Virus record (IMG/VR): IMGVR_UViG_3300046002_008655
Span: 1-37,427 of that record
Direction: 5' to 3' (one strand)
DNA length: 37,427 nucleotides
DNA from: a virus
The stretch's first letter is position 1. The number at the start of each line of letters is the position of its first letter. Both the position numbers and the translations under genes were made by a program. A model generated the notes under the pieces. It had not been told where the DNA came from. It was given only the letters and a program-made list of their open reading frames with translations, and did not search any database. Positions 7,627-15,697 of this stretch are shown here, piece after piece.

Positions 7627-7627
7627 T

Positions 7628-9892
7628 TTATCCCACATTTGTTACGGCTATTCCCAAAGCACGCAATAGAGCATCGCCCACTTGCTGTTCAATTTGATCT
7701 GCGCTATTTTGTAAATCAGTTGCTCGAACAACCAAACTTTCCACCACATTCTTAAAGTTTAGGTTGATAGTTGTTTGTTTAACTCCTCCCGTTGCAATTG
7801 CTTCGTTGGTTGCAGTTGCCTTTCCAGTTCCACCGCCTTTAGGGTCTCCTCCAAGTCCTAAACCATCTGGAGTAAAAGTGGTGGGGTTTAATTTCTTTTG
7901 TAAATCAGTTATTTTTTTCTGCAGGTATTTATAACCTTCAGAACCTATTGCCTTTTTAGCTTTGATTCCTTCAAGTCTTTGTATTTCTGCTTGGATTTCT
8001 GACTCCGTATTAAAAGATGAAACCTTTTTTGATGGTGCATTTATCTTCGCACTTGCTATTCCACTTGCCTTTGCGGGATCATCTACAAGGTTTAATTTCT
8101 TTCGCATATCCGCAATTTTATCAACTCCTTTTCCTGCTAAATGTGCCATTCCTGGAATCTTTGATAAAAGCTTCAGTAATTGTTGAACCGGATAAAGAAC
8201 GGCGTCTAAAAGAACAATTCCGATTCGTTTTAATCCACCTAAAATTCCACCTGCAGTAAATGCTTGCTTCACACTTTCCCAATTACGTTTGAGTGCCATT
8301 ATTGCATTTATTACAAGCCCAATAGGACCCATCATCAATAATATAGCTGCTCCCCATTCCTCATATTTTTTAATACAGGCAACGATTAAAGCAATCAATG
8401 CTACTATGGCAACGATTATTAATCCAATTGGATTTGCTAGCATGGCAGCGTTGAGTGCTGTTTGTGCGCCAGTAAGTAATTTTGTAACACCTGAAACTGC
8501 ACCAGTCCAAAATGCTTGTGCCTTTTGTGCAATTATTTGAGTTGTAATTGCTCCTGTAAAAAGGCCAGTAACAAAAGCCAAAGCAATCTTACCTTTTTTC
8601 ATGATTGCTTCTTTTGCAATCAAAACATCAAGCCAAAAGTTCTGAAGTTTTTCTTTTGATGTAAGAAACATAACTGCAGATGAAACTCCTTGCACAATTG
8701 GAATTAAAGAAGTAAAATCTCTTGCCATACTTCCGAAAATTCCCAAATATCCCATCATACCGCCAGTTGCGTTAAAAAGTGATATTTTAAAATTGTCAAC
8801 CGTCGCTTGTAATTTTTTCATTTTTTGTTCAGGAGAATCCATAACGATGGCCGCCTGTTCAAACGCTGTGTTTGTTCCGGTAATCTTTTGTCGTAATTTA
8901 TCTTGAGCATCAACTGAGTCTAATAATATATTTGCTGATGCAGCATTTTCAACTCCAAATACTTGAGCCATAATTGTTGCATCACCCTGTGCCTTTTTCA
9001 ACTCACGTAAACGCGCGGTAAATGGGAGCGAGGTATCTGAAACAATATTCATGTTAACGCCCAATGCCTTTAATTTATCTGCGGCCTCTTTTGGTATAAT
9101 ATCTACACCAGCCATTTTCCCTAAAATGTTTCTTAAGCCTGTTCCGGCTTGCTCTCCTTCTTTGCCTCCAGCCGCCATTGCCTGAAGTGCGGCGTTTAAT
9201 TCCTCAAATGTTAACTTTGATTGCTTTGCCTGAACTCCAGATACTTTCAAAGCTTGTGTGATACCTGGAACCTCTGCCGCCCCCTCTTTAGCACCCGCCG
9301 CCATGATATTCATCATACGCGTCATTTCTTTTTGTGCAGTGATTGGATTAGATAAATCTACACCGTATTGAAGCATAGAAGTTGTGAGTGCGTCAGTTGC
9401 TGCCATTGCGTCGCCCCCCATTGTTTTGGATAGAATTCTAACATTCTTTTCCATACCAGAAAGCGCTTGAGGAACTTTTGCAATATCAGGACCTAAACGT
9501 GATAATATTACTTTATAGGATTCGATTGATTCGGCTGCAGTACCGCCAAATTCTTGTGCCGATGCACGTGCTTTTGCTCCCAATTCATCTAACTTTTTTC
9601 CAGTTACACCAGTAATTGCTGATAAATCGGCAAGAGAACTTGAAAATTGAAGACCAGGTTGTGCCATTGAGTTTAAGCCACTTGTAACCCTATCAATTTG
9701 GTCAAGCAAAGAAGAAAAAGCAATTCTTTTAATACCGCCATTCATAGAATTGACTGTATTATTAAATGAATTATTTATACCAACAACTGCTTTATCTACT
9801 TTAATAAAGCCAGCATTCATGTTATTAATAGTTGCTTGGATTTTATCTCCAACAATATTAAATTTTACATCAAAATTGATTGAATTGCTCAC
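7628..9892 (-). CDS. Tail tape measure protein, TP901 family
   Basis: 754 residues, GTG start. Residues 75-300 hold the TP901 tape-measure core (ADLSAITGVTGKKLDELG, ESYKVILSRLG, EVPGITQALKVSGVQAKQ, GTGLRNILGKM). Hydrophobic segments lie at about residues 430-545 (ALFTGAITTQ, the Leu/Ile-rich AMLANPIGLIIVAIVALI), then a Lys-rich helical part and a Gly/Lys linker. It sets tail length and may form a channel in the host inner membrane. A bidirectional terminator at 10014-10047 and a + strand mini-gene separate it from the tail chaperones, which is unusual. Confidence 0.9.
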   Translation of the reverse strand: MSNSINFDVKFNIVGDKIQATINNMNAGFIKVDKAVVGINNSFNNTVNSMNGGIKRIAFSSLLDQIDRVTSGLNSMAQPGLQFSSSLADLSAITGVTGKKLDELGAKARASAQEFGGTAAESIESYKVILSRLGPDIAKVPQALSGMEKNVRILSKTMGGDAMAATDALTTSMLQYGVDLSNPITAQKEMTRMMNIMAAGAKEGAAEVPGITQALKVSGVQAKQSKLTFEELNAALQAMAAGGKEGEQAGTGLRNILGKMAGVDIIPKEAADKLKALGVNMNIVSDTSLPFTARLRELKKAQGDATIMAQVFGVENAASANILLDSVDAQDKLRQKITGTNTAFEQAAIVMDSPEQKMKKLQATVDNFKISLFNATGGMMGYLGIFGSMARDFTSLIPIVQGVSSAVMFLTSKEKLQNFWLDVLIAKEAIMKKGKIALAFVTGLFTGAITTQIIAQKAQAFWTGAVSGVTKLLTGAQTALNAAMLANPIGLIIVAIVALIALIVACIKKYEEWGAAILLMMGPIGLVINAIMALKRNWESVKQAFTAGGILGGLKRIGIVLLDAVLYPVQQLLKLLSKIPGMAHLAGKGVDKIADMRKKLNLVDDPAKASGIASAKINAPSKKVSSFNTESEIQAEIQRLEGIKAKKAIGSEGYKYLQKKITDLQKKLNPTTFTPDGLGLGGDPKGGGTGKATATNEAIATGGVKQTTINLNFKNVVESLVVRATDLQNSADQIEQQVGDALLRALGIAVTNVG

Positions 9893-9907
9893 TTTATTAT
9901 ATATTTG
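9874..9907 (+). promoter_or_regulatory. Bacteroidota-type promoter for the 27-codon gene
   Basis: A perfect -7 box TATATTTG lies at 9900-9907, with ATTG at 9875-9878 as a weaker -33 match 21 bases upstream. It points rightward, antisense to the tape measure start, and the ATG of the mini-gene follows 18 bases after the -7 box. The consensus is known for the primary sigma factor of Bacteroidota; activity here is inferred. Confidence 0.5.
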
Positions 9908-9925
9908 AATAATTATTTTAACACT

Positions 9926-10009
9926 ATGGAAACATTTAAAATCATTGTTTCAATTATCATTTGGATTCCTATGATAGTTATAGCTTGGAAAACTCTTTCT
10001 AAATCTTAG
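9926..10009 (+). CDS. 27-residue membrane micropeptide, antisense to the tail operon
   Basis: Reads METFK, then a 17-residue hydrophobic segment of Ile/Val/Trp/Pro/Met, ending WKTLSKS: one membrane span with a basic C-terminus. It is the only + strand gene within 2-15 kb. Promoter-like TATATTTG lies upstream and a strong hairpin plus T-run directly downstream (10014-10047), so it looks like a self-contained unit fitted into the gap between tail chaperone and tape measure. I do not recognise it. Such units (morons) in prophages often act in the lysogen, for example in exclusion of other phages; that is a guess. Confidence 0.55.
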   Translation: METFKIIVSIIIWIPMIVIAWKTLSKS

Positions 10010-10013
10010 ATTT

Positions 10014-10047
10014 AAAAAAGAGGCTAAGTTTTCTCAGCCTCTTTTTT
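10014..10047. terminator. Bidirectional Rho-independent terminator
   Basis: Arms 10014-10025 and 10036-10047 (AAAAAAGAGGCT / AGCCTCTTTTTT) with a 10-nt loop, followed by T in the + direction and preceded by A so that the leftward RNA also gains a U tract. It ends the 27-codon unit. It also overlaps the last codons of the second tail-chaperone frame, so leftward late transcription must pass it by antitermination or restart before the tape measure. Confidence 0.75.
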
Positions 10048-10197
10048 TCTTATGTATTTCAACTCATTTAATCGCATTGCCCATTCTTCATCAGACAACT
10101 CGTCAGGCTCTGAAATATGCATGTAGTATCGAAGGTTTGCATTTGCAATTCTTATCGAATCTACCTTTTCGTCTGTAATTTCAGTAGCCTTTAGTAC
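10024..10197 (-). CDS. Tail assembly chaperone, -1 frame extension (T-part, Mu gp42-like)
   Basis: 57 codons in the -1 frame after the slippery site at 10197-10203, starting VLKATEITDE and ending IRKKEAEKT before TAG. It has no usable start codon of its own until an internal Met. The segment LSDEEWAMRLNELKYIRKKE is the acidic/helical pattern of the T half of GT-type tail chaperones. It would be made only as a fusion with the 97-residue gene (about 153 residues), as known for lambda G/GT and Mu gp41/gp42. Confidence 0.65.
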   Translation of the reverse strand, partial: VLKATEITDEKVDSIRIANANLRYYMHISEPDELSDEEWAMRLNELKYIRKKEAEKT

Positions 10198-10484
10198 TTT
10201 TCCATCGAGGACTCTTTTACCTCAATGATATTAGCAATTTGCTGGCTCGTGCCCAAGAAGTAATCATCGTCGTTAATCAATTCCTTATCTCCTTCTACGA
10301 AGCAAGCATTCATAATCGACTCGTTGAATTTCATTGGGTCTTTTGCTCCTGCCAAACTCGCATAAGATAATTCTTTACGATTTGGTGCTCTGAAAACTGC
10401 GGCTTTACCTTCCACTTTGATAAAGTAGAATTTGCCATACTTAGCCTTTAATTCTGCTATTTTTTCGGGTGTCAATTCGTACAT
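10191..10484 (-). CDS. Tail assembly chaperone (G-part, Mu gp41-like)
   Basis: 97 residues: a helix with TPEKIAELKAKYGK, a beta hairpin FYFIKVEGKAAVFRAPNRKE and an acidic C-terminal part. This is the usual fold of short tail chaperones placed between tube and tape measure in Bacteroidota phages. It ends MEKY-stop at 10191. A G GAA AAG heptamer in frame two codons before the stop allows a -1 shift into the downstream frame. The chaperone coats the tape measure before tube polymerisation. Confidence 0.7.
   Translation of the reverse strand: MYELTPEKIAELKAKYGKFYFIKVEGKAAVFRAPNRKELSYASLAGAKDPMKFNESIMNACFVEGDKELINDDDYFLGTSQQIANIIEVKESSMEKY
10197..10203 (-). promoter_or_regulatory. Candidate -1 ribosomal frameshift site in the tail chaperone gene
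   Basis: Heptamer G GAA AAG read in the frame of the first chaperone. Slipping back one base gives GGA AAA and then GTA CTA in the open -1 frame. That frame is closed upstream by TGA, so the shift must happen within the last nine codons, where this is the best site. It lacks an obvious strong hairpin directly downstream. Confidence 0.5.
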
Positions 10485-10485
10485 C

Positions 10486-10893
10486 TTAAATATTATTTTG
10501 CACGCGAAGTGCGATGAATGGTAAAGTAACTTCCATGAATTTGTCGCCTTGCTTCAATTCTTTTGCTGCTTCTGTGAAACGTAAACCAATTATTCGGTCG
10601 GTTCTGGGCATATCAGGGGGATTGCCATAGTTGACTTCAGCATCCAGGCTTAAGCCTAAAATAGAACCATTACCAGCATTTTCCAAGGCCAAAAGCTCTG
10701 ATTGCAACAAAGTAATTTCTCCTTCAATGGCAACATTACCCGATTGAATGCTGTGAGGATGTTTGCCCTTAGCATAAATGGGCTCACGTTCAATTTTCTC
10801 TGAGTATTTAACACCACGAAAGCCTGTGATGTCGTTACCTCCTAAAATGAGCGTCAAGTCTGCCCACTCGTATTGTCTTGTATCAAATGACAT
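10486..10893 (-). CDS. Tail tube protein
   Basis: 135 residues, single beta-barrel pattern: WADLTLILGGNDITGFRGVKYSEKIEREPIY, then GNVAIEGEITLLQSELLALE with the usual long helix, and a final MEVTLPFIALRVQN strand. It lies between sheath and tail chaperone as expected for a contractile tail. Tube monomers stack in hexameric rings inside the sheath. Length and order match Bacteroidota Mu-like phages. Confidence 0.75.
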   Translation of the reverse strand: MSFDTRQYEWADLTLILGGNDITGFRGVKYSEKIEREPIYAKGKHPHSIQSGNVAIEGEITLLQSELLALENAGNGSILGLSLDAEVNYGNPPDMPRTDRIIGLRFTEAAKELKQGDKFMEVTLPFIALRVQNNI

Positions 10894-10911
10894 TTTAAAT
10901 GTATTTAAAGA

Positions 10912-12120
10912 TTAGTTAAAAGCCACGAAACCAAGTGGCACATCAATGTATCGAGCAATTCCTTTCGGGCGCACTCTCAAGTATTCCAACACAATTCTGG
11001 ACGTGCTTACCAAGTTCTGTGTAGAACTGATTTTACAAATCGCTCCAAAATCATTAGGGTTTGCCTCATCAGCTGACAACTCGCCGTTGTTGGTCATATT
11101 CGCTTTGATTGCTCCCAAAACACGCCCTTCCAACGTTTTGATGTAAGATGGCGCGATTGTTCCAGTATTGGTAACAGGAATGTCAGCTAAAACGGTATCC
11201 AACAAAGTATCGTAAGCGATTCTATACGCTTTGTCAATTACTCTGCGGTTCGTGATGTGAGCATAGTCTTCTGTTCCATCAGTCGCCATTGGATCATCCG
11301 TAAAGAAATAACCAGAACGAACATTGTTCTTGCGGAAAGAGATATAACCTTTGTCGTGTAATGCCTCTACATCAAACAATTCAGGCGCAGTATCTTTGAT
11401 GAAAACATCACCTGCAGTAATTGCACCGTCTAAGACTTTACCAATATTCACGTGAACAGCGTTCTTTGCAATGCGCCCAGCTAATAAACCAACTGCTGCA
11501 CCTTTAGAGGAATAGGTTCCGGTTCTTGAATCCGTGTCACCAATCAAAATGGCAACTCGGTTAAAAGCCGAATCATTCAAATCAGGCAATGCGCTTGGAG
11601 TACCATTGAAAGCAAAACCTTCTACAATCGTGAAGATTGGAACATTTTTGCGGTTCATGTAATCCACGCAGTAAATTTGTGCAGCATCAACTAATGGCAT
11701 CACCTCGTCTGATAATCCATCTTCAATTGTAATAGAAGCATCGGAATTACGAACGCAAACCAAACCACTCAATTTACCGTTTGCGGTGTTCAATAAAGTT
11801 TCAGCCGCTCCATCCGTTGCGAACTCGTTATCTAATGATTGCGATTTTTCAATACAAATCAACCAAATCTCCGCTCCAGTTCCGGCAACGTTAAAGAACT
11901 CATAAAAGAATTTATGAAGCACGTGGTTTTCCACATCGTCGATAATTCCTAGAGCTTCAACCGCTGCCAAACTTTTCAGTTGGTAAGGAGTTAAGTACTC
12001 AAATGTTGGTGCAGATCCTGGAGCGGTTGCGTGAGCAATTACACCTAAGACACCATCGGCACTTGGTACAACCGTACCTAAGTTTCCGTTTTCAAATTCA
12101 ATATTTATTCCTGGTAACAT
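10912..12120 (-). CDS. Contractile tail sheath protein (DUF2586-like)
   Basis: 402 residues, shorter than the 490-residue Mu gpL, as usual for DUF2586-like sheaths. The N-terminus LPGINIEFENGNLG and GVLGVIAHATAPG resemble the sheath start, and the C-terminal half contains SFRKNNVRSGYFFTDDPMA, TNRRVIDKAYRIAYDTLLD, YIKTLEGRVLGAI and a beta-rich end, matching the conserved inner sheath domain. Its ATG overlaps the preceding TAA by one base (TAATG). It shows the tail is contractile (myovirus-like). Confidence 0.85.
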   Translation of the reverse strand: MLPGINIEFENGNLGTVVPSADGVLGVIAHATAPGSAPTFEYLTPYQLKSLAAVEALGIIDDVENHVLHKFFYEFFNVAGTGAEIWLICIEKSQSLDNEFATDGAAETLLNTANGKLSGLVCVRNSDASITIEDGLSDEVMPLVDAAQIYCVDYMNRKNVPIFTIVEGFAFNGTPSALPDLNDSAFNRVAILIGDTDSRTGTYSSKGAAVGLLAGRIAKNAVHVNIGKVLDGAITAGDVFIKDTAPELFDVEALHDKGYISFRKNNVRSGYFFTDDPMATDGTEDYAHITNRRVIDKAYRIAYDTLLDTVLADIPVTNTGTIAPSYIKTLEGRVLGAIKANMTNNGELSADEANPNDFGAICKISSTQNLVSTSRIVLEYLRVRPKGIARYIDVPLGFVAFN

Positions 12121-12485
12121 TATGCTGGAGTATTATCCTCATCAGAGGGAGTTAGTGATCCTTTATCTGCAGGTTCTGCCTGAGCCGTTTCGATAAGCAC
12201 TACCAATTCAGCGTTAGTTTCGTCTGTAACTTCAATGCCTAATTCAGCAGCCAAAGCTTTCAACTCGGCTTTTGTCATTTTAGACAATTTCTTTTCAGGT
12301 GAATGAGGCACAACTACTTTTTCCTCTAGCTCCTCAGGTCTTTCAACATGATTAACTGTTCTGTCTTTCAAAGCTTTCACTTTGGCGTGGTTTTGTGCTG
12401 CGTTTTCAGTATAGAATTTCTTTCCATCTGAAGTTTCAAAATACTCGTTTAACGAGGGATTTGCTTTAAAAAATTCTTTGTTCAT
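12120..12485 (-). CDS. Small acidic protein with SAP/HeH-like helix pair
   Basis: 121 residues from ATG at 12485, which overlaps the spanin stop at 12482 by four bases; an upstream extension in frame would run through the spanin gene. The N-terminus (NKEFFKANPSLNEYFETSDGKKFYTE) is conserved-looking in phages of this group. The C-terminus has MTKAELKALAAELGIEV, a LEM/SAP/HeH-type helix-extended-helix motif, then an acidic tail. Between lysis and tail genes it takes the place of Mu gp35-like proteins. Function unknown; possibly tail-completion or DNA contact. Confidence 0.6.
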   Translation of the reverse strand: MNKEFFKANPSLNEYFETSDGKKFYTENAAQNHAKVKALKDRTVNHVERPEELEEKVVVPHSPEKKLSKMTKAELKALAAELGIEVTDETNAELVVLIETAQAEPADKGSLTPSDEDNTPA

Positions 12486-12991
12486 CGTATTGTTTTTTGA
12501 ACGCGCCAACGGACAACTAATGCCACCGCGGCAATGGTTAATAAAAGTGTAAAAATGACTCCTAGCCATATAAAAGTGCGTTGAAACCACGTAAGTTCTT
12601 TTTCCACAGAAACAGGATAAGGAACAGGTTCGCGAACGGTTTCAGATTTGTGTGTTGACTTGTACCTTTCCTTCCACTGAAAGAAAAGCTCCTCAGCTTC
12701 AGCACGGCAGTCAACCGTTAATTTGTTGTTTTTGATGCCTACAACTGGAGCGTTTAATTTGTCTCCATTGATTGTAGTGGTGTTGTTGAGTGTGATGTTT
12801 CCGCTACTATCAACGACCAAATCAGCAGTAAGGCGAGACGAATCAGGCTTTGTGATGAAAACGGTATCGTGGATTGTTTCCGTAACTTTTACCTCAACAT
12901 TTCGGTCGATGTAAACAACCTCTTTTGTGGGCTTACAACTCGTCACCAGGGCGGGCAGTAAAATGAGTGCAAATAATCTTATTGGTTTCAT
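12482..12991 (-). CDS. Candidate unimolecular spanin (lipoprotein with C-terminal membrane anchor)
   Basis: 169 residues. Residues 1-19 are a lipoprotein signal with lipobox LVTSC (Cys19); about residues 134-162 are a single strong membrane span followed by basic RWRVQKTIR. Between them is a beta/helical periplasmic part. An outer-membrane lipid anchor plus an inner-membrane span on one chain is the u-spanin layout known from phage T1 gp11, which fuses outer and inner membranes at the end of lysis. It lies directly after the endolysin (one-base gap). No separate Rz/Rz1 pair is seen. It could instead be a generic membrane protein. Confidence 0.6.
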   Translation of the reverse strand: MKPIRLFALILLPALVTSCKPTKEVVYIDRNVEVKVTETIHDTVFITKPDSSRLTADLVVDSSGNITLNNTTTINGDKLNAPVVGIKNNKLTVDCRAEAEELFFQWKERYKSTHKSETVREPVPYPVSVEKELTWFQRTFIWLGVIFTLLLTIAAVALVVRWRVQKTIR

Positions 12992-12992
12992 A

Positions 12993-13451
12993 TTAAAATC
13001 TTAAAAATCCTTTACAAGATGAAATGGTTCTGGTGCGTCTGCAAACTTCAAAGCCCTCTCTGGAACCGTCATCGTTGGTGTTTCCTTCAATTGTTTGAAT
13101 TCTATTATTTCCGAGTACTTTCTCCACAAAACCTGTATGTCCTTGACCTTTGCCAAAATCCATAATGAAAATGTCGCCAGCTTCAGGAGTTGTTTTTCTT
13201 AACGATGGGTTTTCATTCCATTGTCTCAAAACACCAGCCGTTTTTGTAATCGGAACTTTGCATGCTGCCTTTTTAGAGGCCTCTGAAACACACCAGTAAA
13301 CAAAAGCCATGCACCACGCATATCCTTTACCTAAACCAACACTTTTTAAATACTTCTCTACGTCATTTCCTGCGTTTGATCCTTTGGGTGATTCTTCAAC
13401 GCCTAATTGGGTTATTGCGGTTTCAAGGCTAGATTGCGCTAATGATGTCAT
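12993..13451 (-). CDS. Endolysin, CHAP-type peptidoglycan hydrolase
   Basis: 152 residues. The CHAP pattern is clear: Cys47 in YAWCMAFVYWCV, His105 in GQGHTGFVE, and E122/N124 in TIEGNTN. The preceding PEAGDIFIMDF strand is also typical. There is no signal peptide, so it needs a holin, and a holin-like gene overlaps it upstream by four bases. CHAP enzymes cleave peptide bonds or the glycan-peptide amide of peptidoglycan. Placed between holin-like and spanin-like genes, it is the central enzyme of the lysis cassette. Confidence 0.85.
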   Translation of the reverse strand: MTSLAQSSLETAITQLGVEESPKGSNAGNDVEKYLKSVGLGKGYAWCMAFVYWCVSEASKKAACKVPITKTAGVLRQWNENPSLRKTTPEAGDIFIMDFGKGQGHTGFVEKVLGNNRIQTIEGNTNDDGSREGFEVCRRTRTISSCKGFLRF

Positions 13452-13753
13452 GACTTTCCGTTTAACTGTTTGTACTTCTTGAGTTCCTCTGTAAGATGGT
13501 TGATTGAATCCATCAGCTCATTTATTTGAAAATCTTTCGCCTTAATTATCTCACTTGCTCTGTCGAGTTCTGCAACTATCTTTTGGTAGCGCTCAACCCA
13601 ATCATCAACTAGCTTTTGATAATAATCAGCGTTTTTAACTGCGTTATCAATCTCTTGCGATTTAGCCTCTGCAAGAGATTTACGTCTTGCAAAGAACCAT
13701 GTAACAAGGCTCGCAAAAAACCCTGTTACAATGGTTATCAATGCTTCTATCAT
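13448..13753 (-). CDS. Holin-like membrane protein with coiled coil
   Basis: 101 residues: one N-terminal membrane span (residues 2-22, IEALITIVTGFFASLVTWFF), a basic RRK stop, then a long charged coiled coil to the end. Such N-in/out single-span proteins with a coiled coil are found as holins or Rz-like proteins. The ATGA overlap with the endolysin gene supports a lysis role. I favour holin or holin partner; an i-spanin is an alternative, although the next but one gene already looks like a complete spanin. Confidence 0.5.
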   Translation of the reverse strand: MIEALITIVTGFFASLVTWFFARRKSLAEAKSQEIDNAVKNADYYQKLVDDWVERYQKIVAELDRASEIIKAKDFQINELMDSINHLTEELKKYKQLNGKS

Positions 13754-13756
13754 CGC

Positions 13757-14683
13757 TTAGACGATTGCTCCGCAATACTTTTGTTTCATCGGCAACGCGA
13801 TAAAATAGTGGCGGTAATTTAAGCGGTTTGTTTGTGTTGCTGGGTCAGTATCCGCTTTCGCAAAGTATTGTTTTGTAAGACCTGTTTTCTTAGCAACGTT
13901 TGTCGTTAAAAAGAATACAGAACCTTTTCTATCCGTACCTGAAACAACTGCCCCGAATGGTTTTTTCTCCCACTCATCATCCTCATTCAATTCAAAATAA
14001 GGGTTTCCTAAATAGCTGTAGATTTCAAAGCCCGCAATCATTGGTGCAACTTTTCCTTTGTTAATATCCGCTAACAAAGTAGCCATTGAGTTTTTATCGA
14101 CACCAATTAAAAGGTCATTGTAGTGATCTGTTGATAAAACCAATCTACGGCCTTCCTCCGGGCATTCCATTTGGTCTAATTTATCCTTTGCGGCAACGAT
14201 GTCAGCGTAGGTTAAACGATTACGCCCACCAACGGAAACAGCTTCACCCGTAGCAACCAAAATTGGTGTGTCGGTAGTATCTGCTGCAGGAGCTAATGCA
14301 TGAATTGCTTTTCTGTACTTGTTTTTCAACATCGCTCTTGTGTGTGAGCCTGTAACAGAATCAATTTTAGAGTAAGAAGCACCAATTATTTGATCATCAG
14401 AAAGCGTTGTTACCTTCGTTTGATACTTGTCTAATTGGACAATTACCTCTCCATCTTCATACGCCTGTGATGCGATTGGATAAGTGGTGTTATTGATTAA
14501 AACATCTGCTTCAAATGTTTCAACAGGGATGTGAATGGCGTTTAACTCACTCGCTGAGCCTGAACCCATTTCAACGACTGTTACGTCTAATTCAGGAATA
14601 CCGTCTAACCACGGTGCGGATACTAATGAGGTGATGATGAAAATTACTCTTTTCAACCATACTTCTGGGAATGTACTTGGCAT
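13757..14683 (-). CDS. Major capsid protein (Mu gpT-like, HK97 fold)
   Basis: 308 residues. Segments fit the HK97-type capsid of Mu-like phages: a short N-arm, FEADVLINNTTYPIASQ, then KNKYRKAIHALAPAAD on the spine helix, GRNRLTYADIVAAKDKLD (typical for coat proteins), EGRRLVLSTDHYNDLL, and a C-terminal beta part RHYFIALPMKQKYCGAIV. It directly follows the protease/scaffold gene, the standard order. No decoration protein gene is visible next to it. Confidence 0.85.
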   Translation of the reverse strand: MPSTFPEVWLKRVIFIITSLVSAPWLDGIPELDVTVVEMGSGSASELNAIHIPVETFEADVLINNTTYPIASQAYEDGEVIVQLDKYQTKVTTLSDDQIIGASYSKIDSVTGSHTRAMLKNKYRKAIHALAPAADTTDTPILVATGEAVSVGGRNRLTYADIVAAKDKLDQMECPEEGRRLVLSTDHYNDLLIGVDKNSMATLLADINKGKVAPMIAGFEIYSYLGNPYFELNEDDEWEKKPFGAVVSGTDRKGSVFFLTTNVAKKTGLTKQYFAKADTDPATQTNRLNYRHYFIALPMKQKYCGAIV

Positions 14684-14746
14684 ACTTTTTAAATTAAAAT
14701 TTGAAAATTGATTTATTTGAAAATTTGATATGTGGCGATTATGATG

Positions 14747-15697
14747 TTAAGCGAATAACTTAGCGTAAGCGTCCGGGTGATCGTTTTTGAAAGCCAATTG
14801 TTGCTCATCCGTCAACTTTTGGAAATCATCTTCTGTTTTCACAGCGGCAAATTCACCAGTTGCAGGAATTACAGTTGCGCCAGCTAATGAAGCTTTTACA
14901 GGAATTGCTTCCAAAATTCCTTTTGCAGTTGCCAAATCACTTTTAGCAAGGCTCAAGAAATGTTCTTTTTTGTCGGCAGTGATTCTACCTTCCTGAATGG
15001 ATAGGTCAACCAAAGCAACGGCTTCTTTGTCAGCAATAGCTTGTAACTTTGCTTCTACTTCTTGACGCGCTACTTTTTCAGCATCAAGCTGTGTTCCTAA
15101 GGCCTTGTGCTCAGAAACTAATTTTTCGATTGCTGAACTTAAAGCCACGCCATCATCTGCATTTTGCAGACCTAACGCTACTAAAGTCATCAATGATAGA
15201 TTTAACTTTAACATATTTGGGTTTTTGAAATTACTTGGTAAGTTTTCAAGAGAAAGTTTGATTTCTTTTTCGTCAATCAATTCTCCTGTTTCAGCATAAA
15301 GTTTAATCGCATTGGCATTTGATGGAATGGAAACAATAGAAGCCTCTAATAACTCCGATTTTTCCAGTTCAAACGTTCCGTCTGGAAGCGCAACCATGAA
15401 TGATCGGTTGTAAGACAATCCCATTGAAACGCCCTTTAAAAAGCCACGTTCCACTTTCCCTGCAATTTTTTTAGCAGATTCATCTTCTAGGTCAAATTCA
15501 GGGTCGGCCTGTAATAAAGTTCCTTCGATGCGAATGTTTGTCCATTTGCCAATGACTGAGCTTGTACTCCCTCCCCAATGCGAATCCAACATAACAGGAT
15601 TGGCTTTGAATCTCTCCAAATCAATTCCTGCATTTTTTACTCTGAACCCGTAAGAGTTCAATTTGGATTCGTCATTAAGGATGAAAGTTGGCATCAA
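14747..15697 (-). CDS. Prohead protease fused to scaffold (Mu gpI/gpZ-like)
   Basis: 316 residues. Residues 1-145 are an HK97/Mu-type prohead protease: LDSHWGG with His40, GVSMGLSY with Ser91, and EASIVSIPSNANA. From about residue 180 there is a long helical, Glu/Lys/Ala-rich coiled coil (KLVSEHKALGTQLDAEKVARQ) typical of a scaffold, ending with a short capsid-binding-like part. Met162 (codon at 15214) begins a segment with a fresh start-like look, so an internal start making scaffold alone, as in Mu I/Z, is likely. It is the first gene of the leftward late operon. Confidence 0.8.
   Translation of the reverse strand: MMPTFILNDESKLNSYGFRVKNAGIDLERFKANPVMLDSHWGGSTSSVIGKWTNIRIEGTLLQADPEFDLEDESAKKIAGKVERGFLKGVSMGLSYNRSFMVALPDGTFELEKSELLEASIVSIPSNANAIKLYAETGELIDEKEIKLSLENLPSNFKNPNMLKLNLSLMTLVALGLQNADDGVALSSAIEKLVSEHKALGTQLDAEKVARQEVEAKLQAIADKEAVALVDLSIQEGRITADKKEHFLSLAKSDLATAKGILEAIPVKASLAGATVIPATGEFAAVKTEDDFQKLTDEQQLAFKNDHPDAYAKLFA

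Noticed and set aside
7962-8540. Overlapping + strand frames of 74-83 codons inside the tape measure
   Set aside because: Hydrophobic-looking shadows of the Ala/Ile-rich tape measure region; no independent signals.
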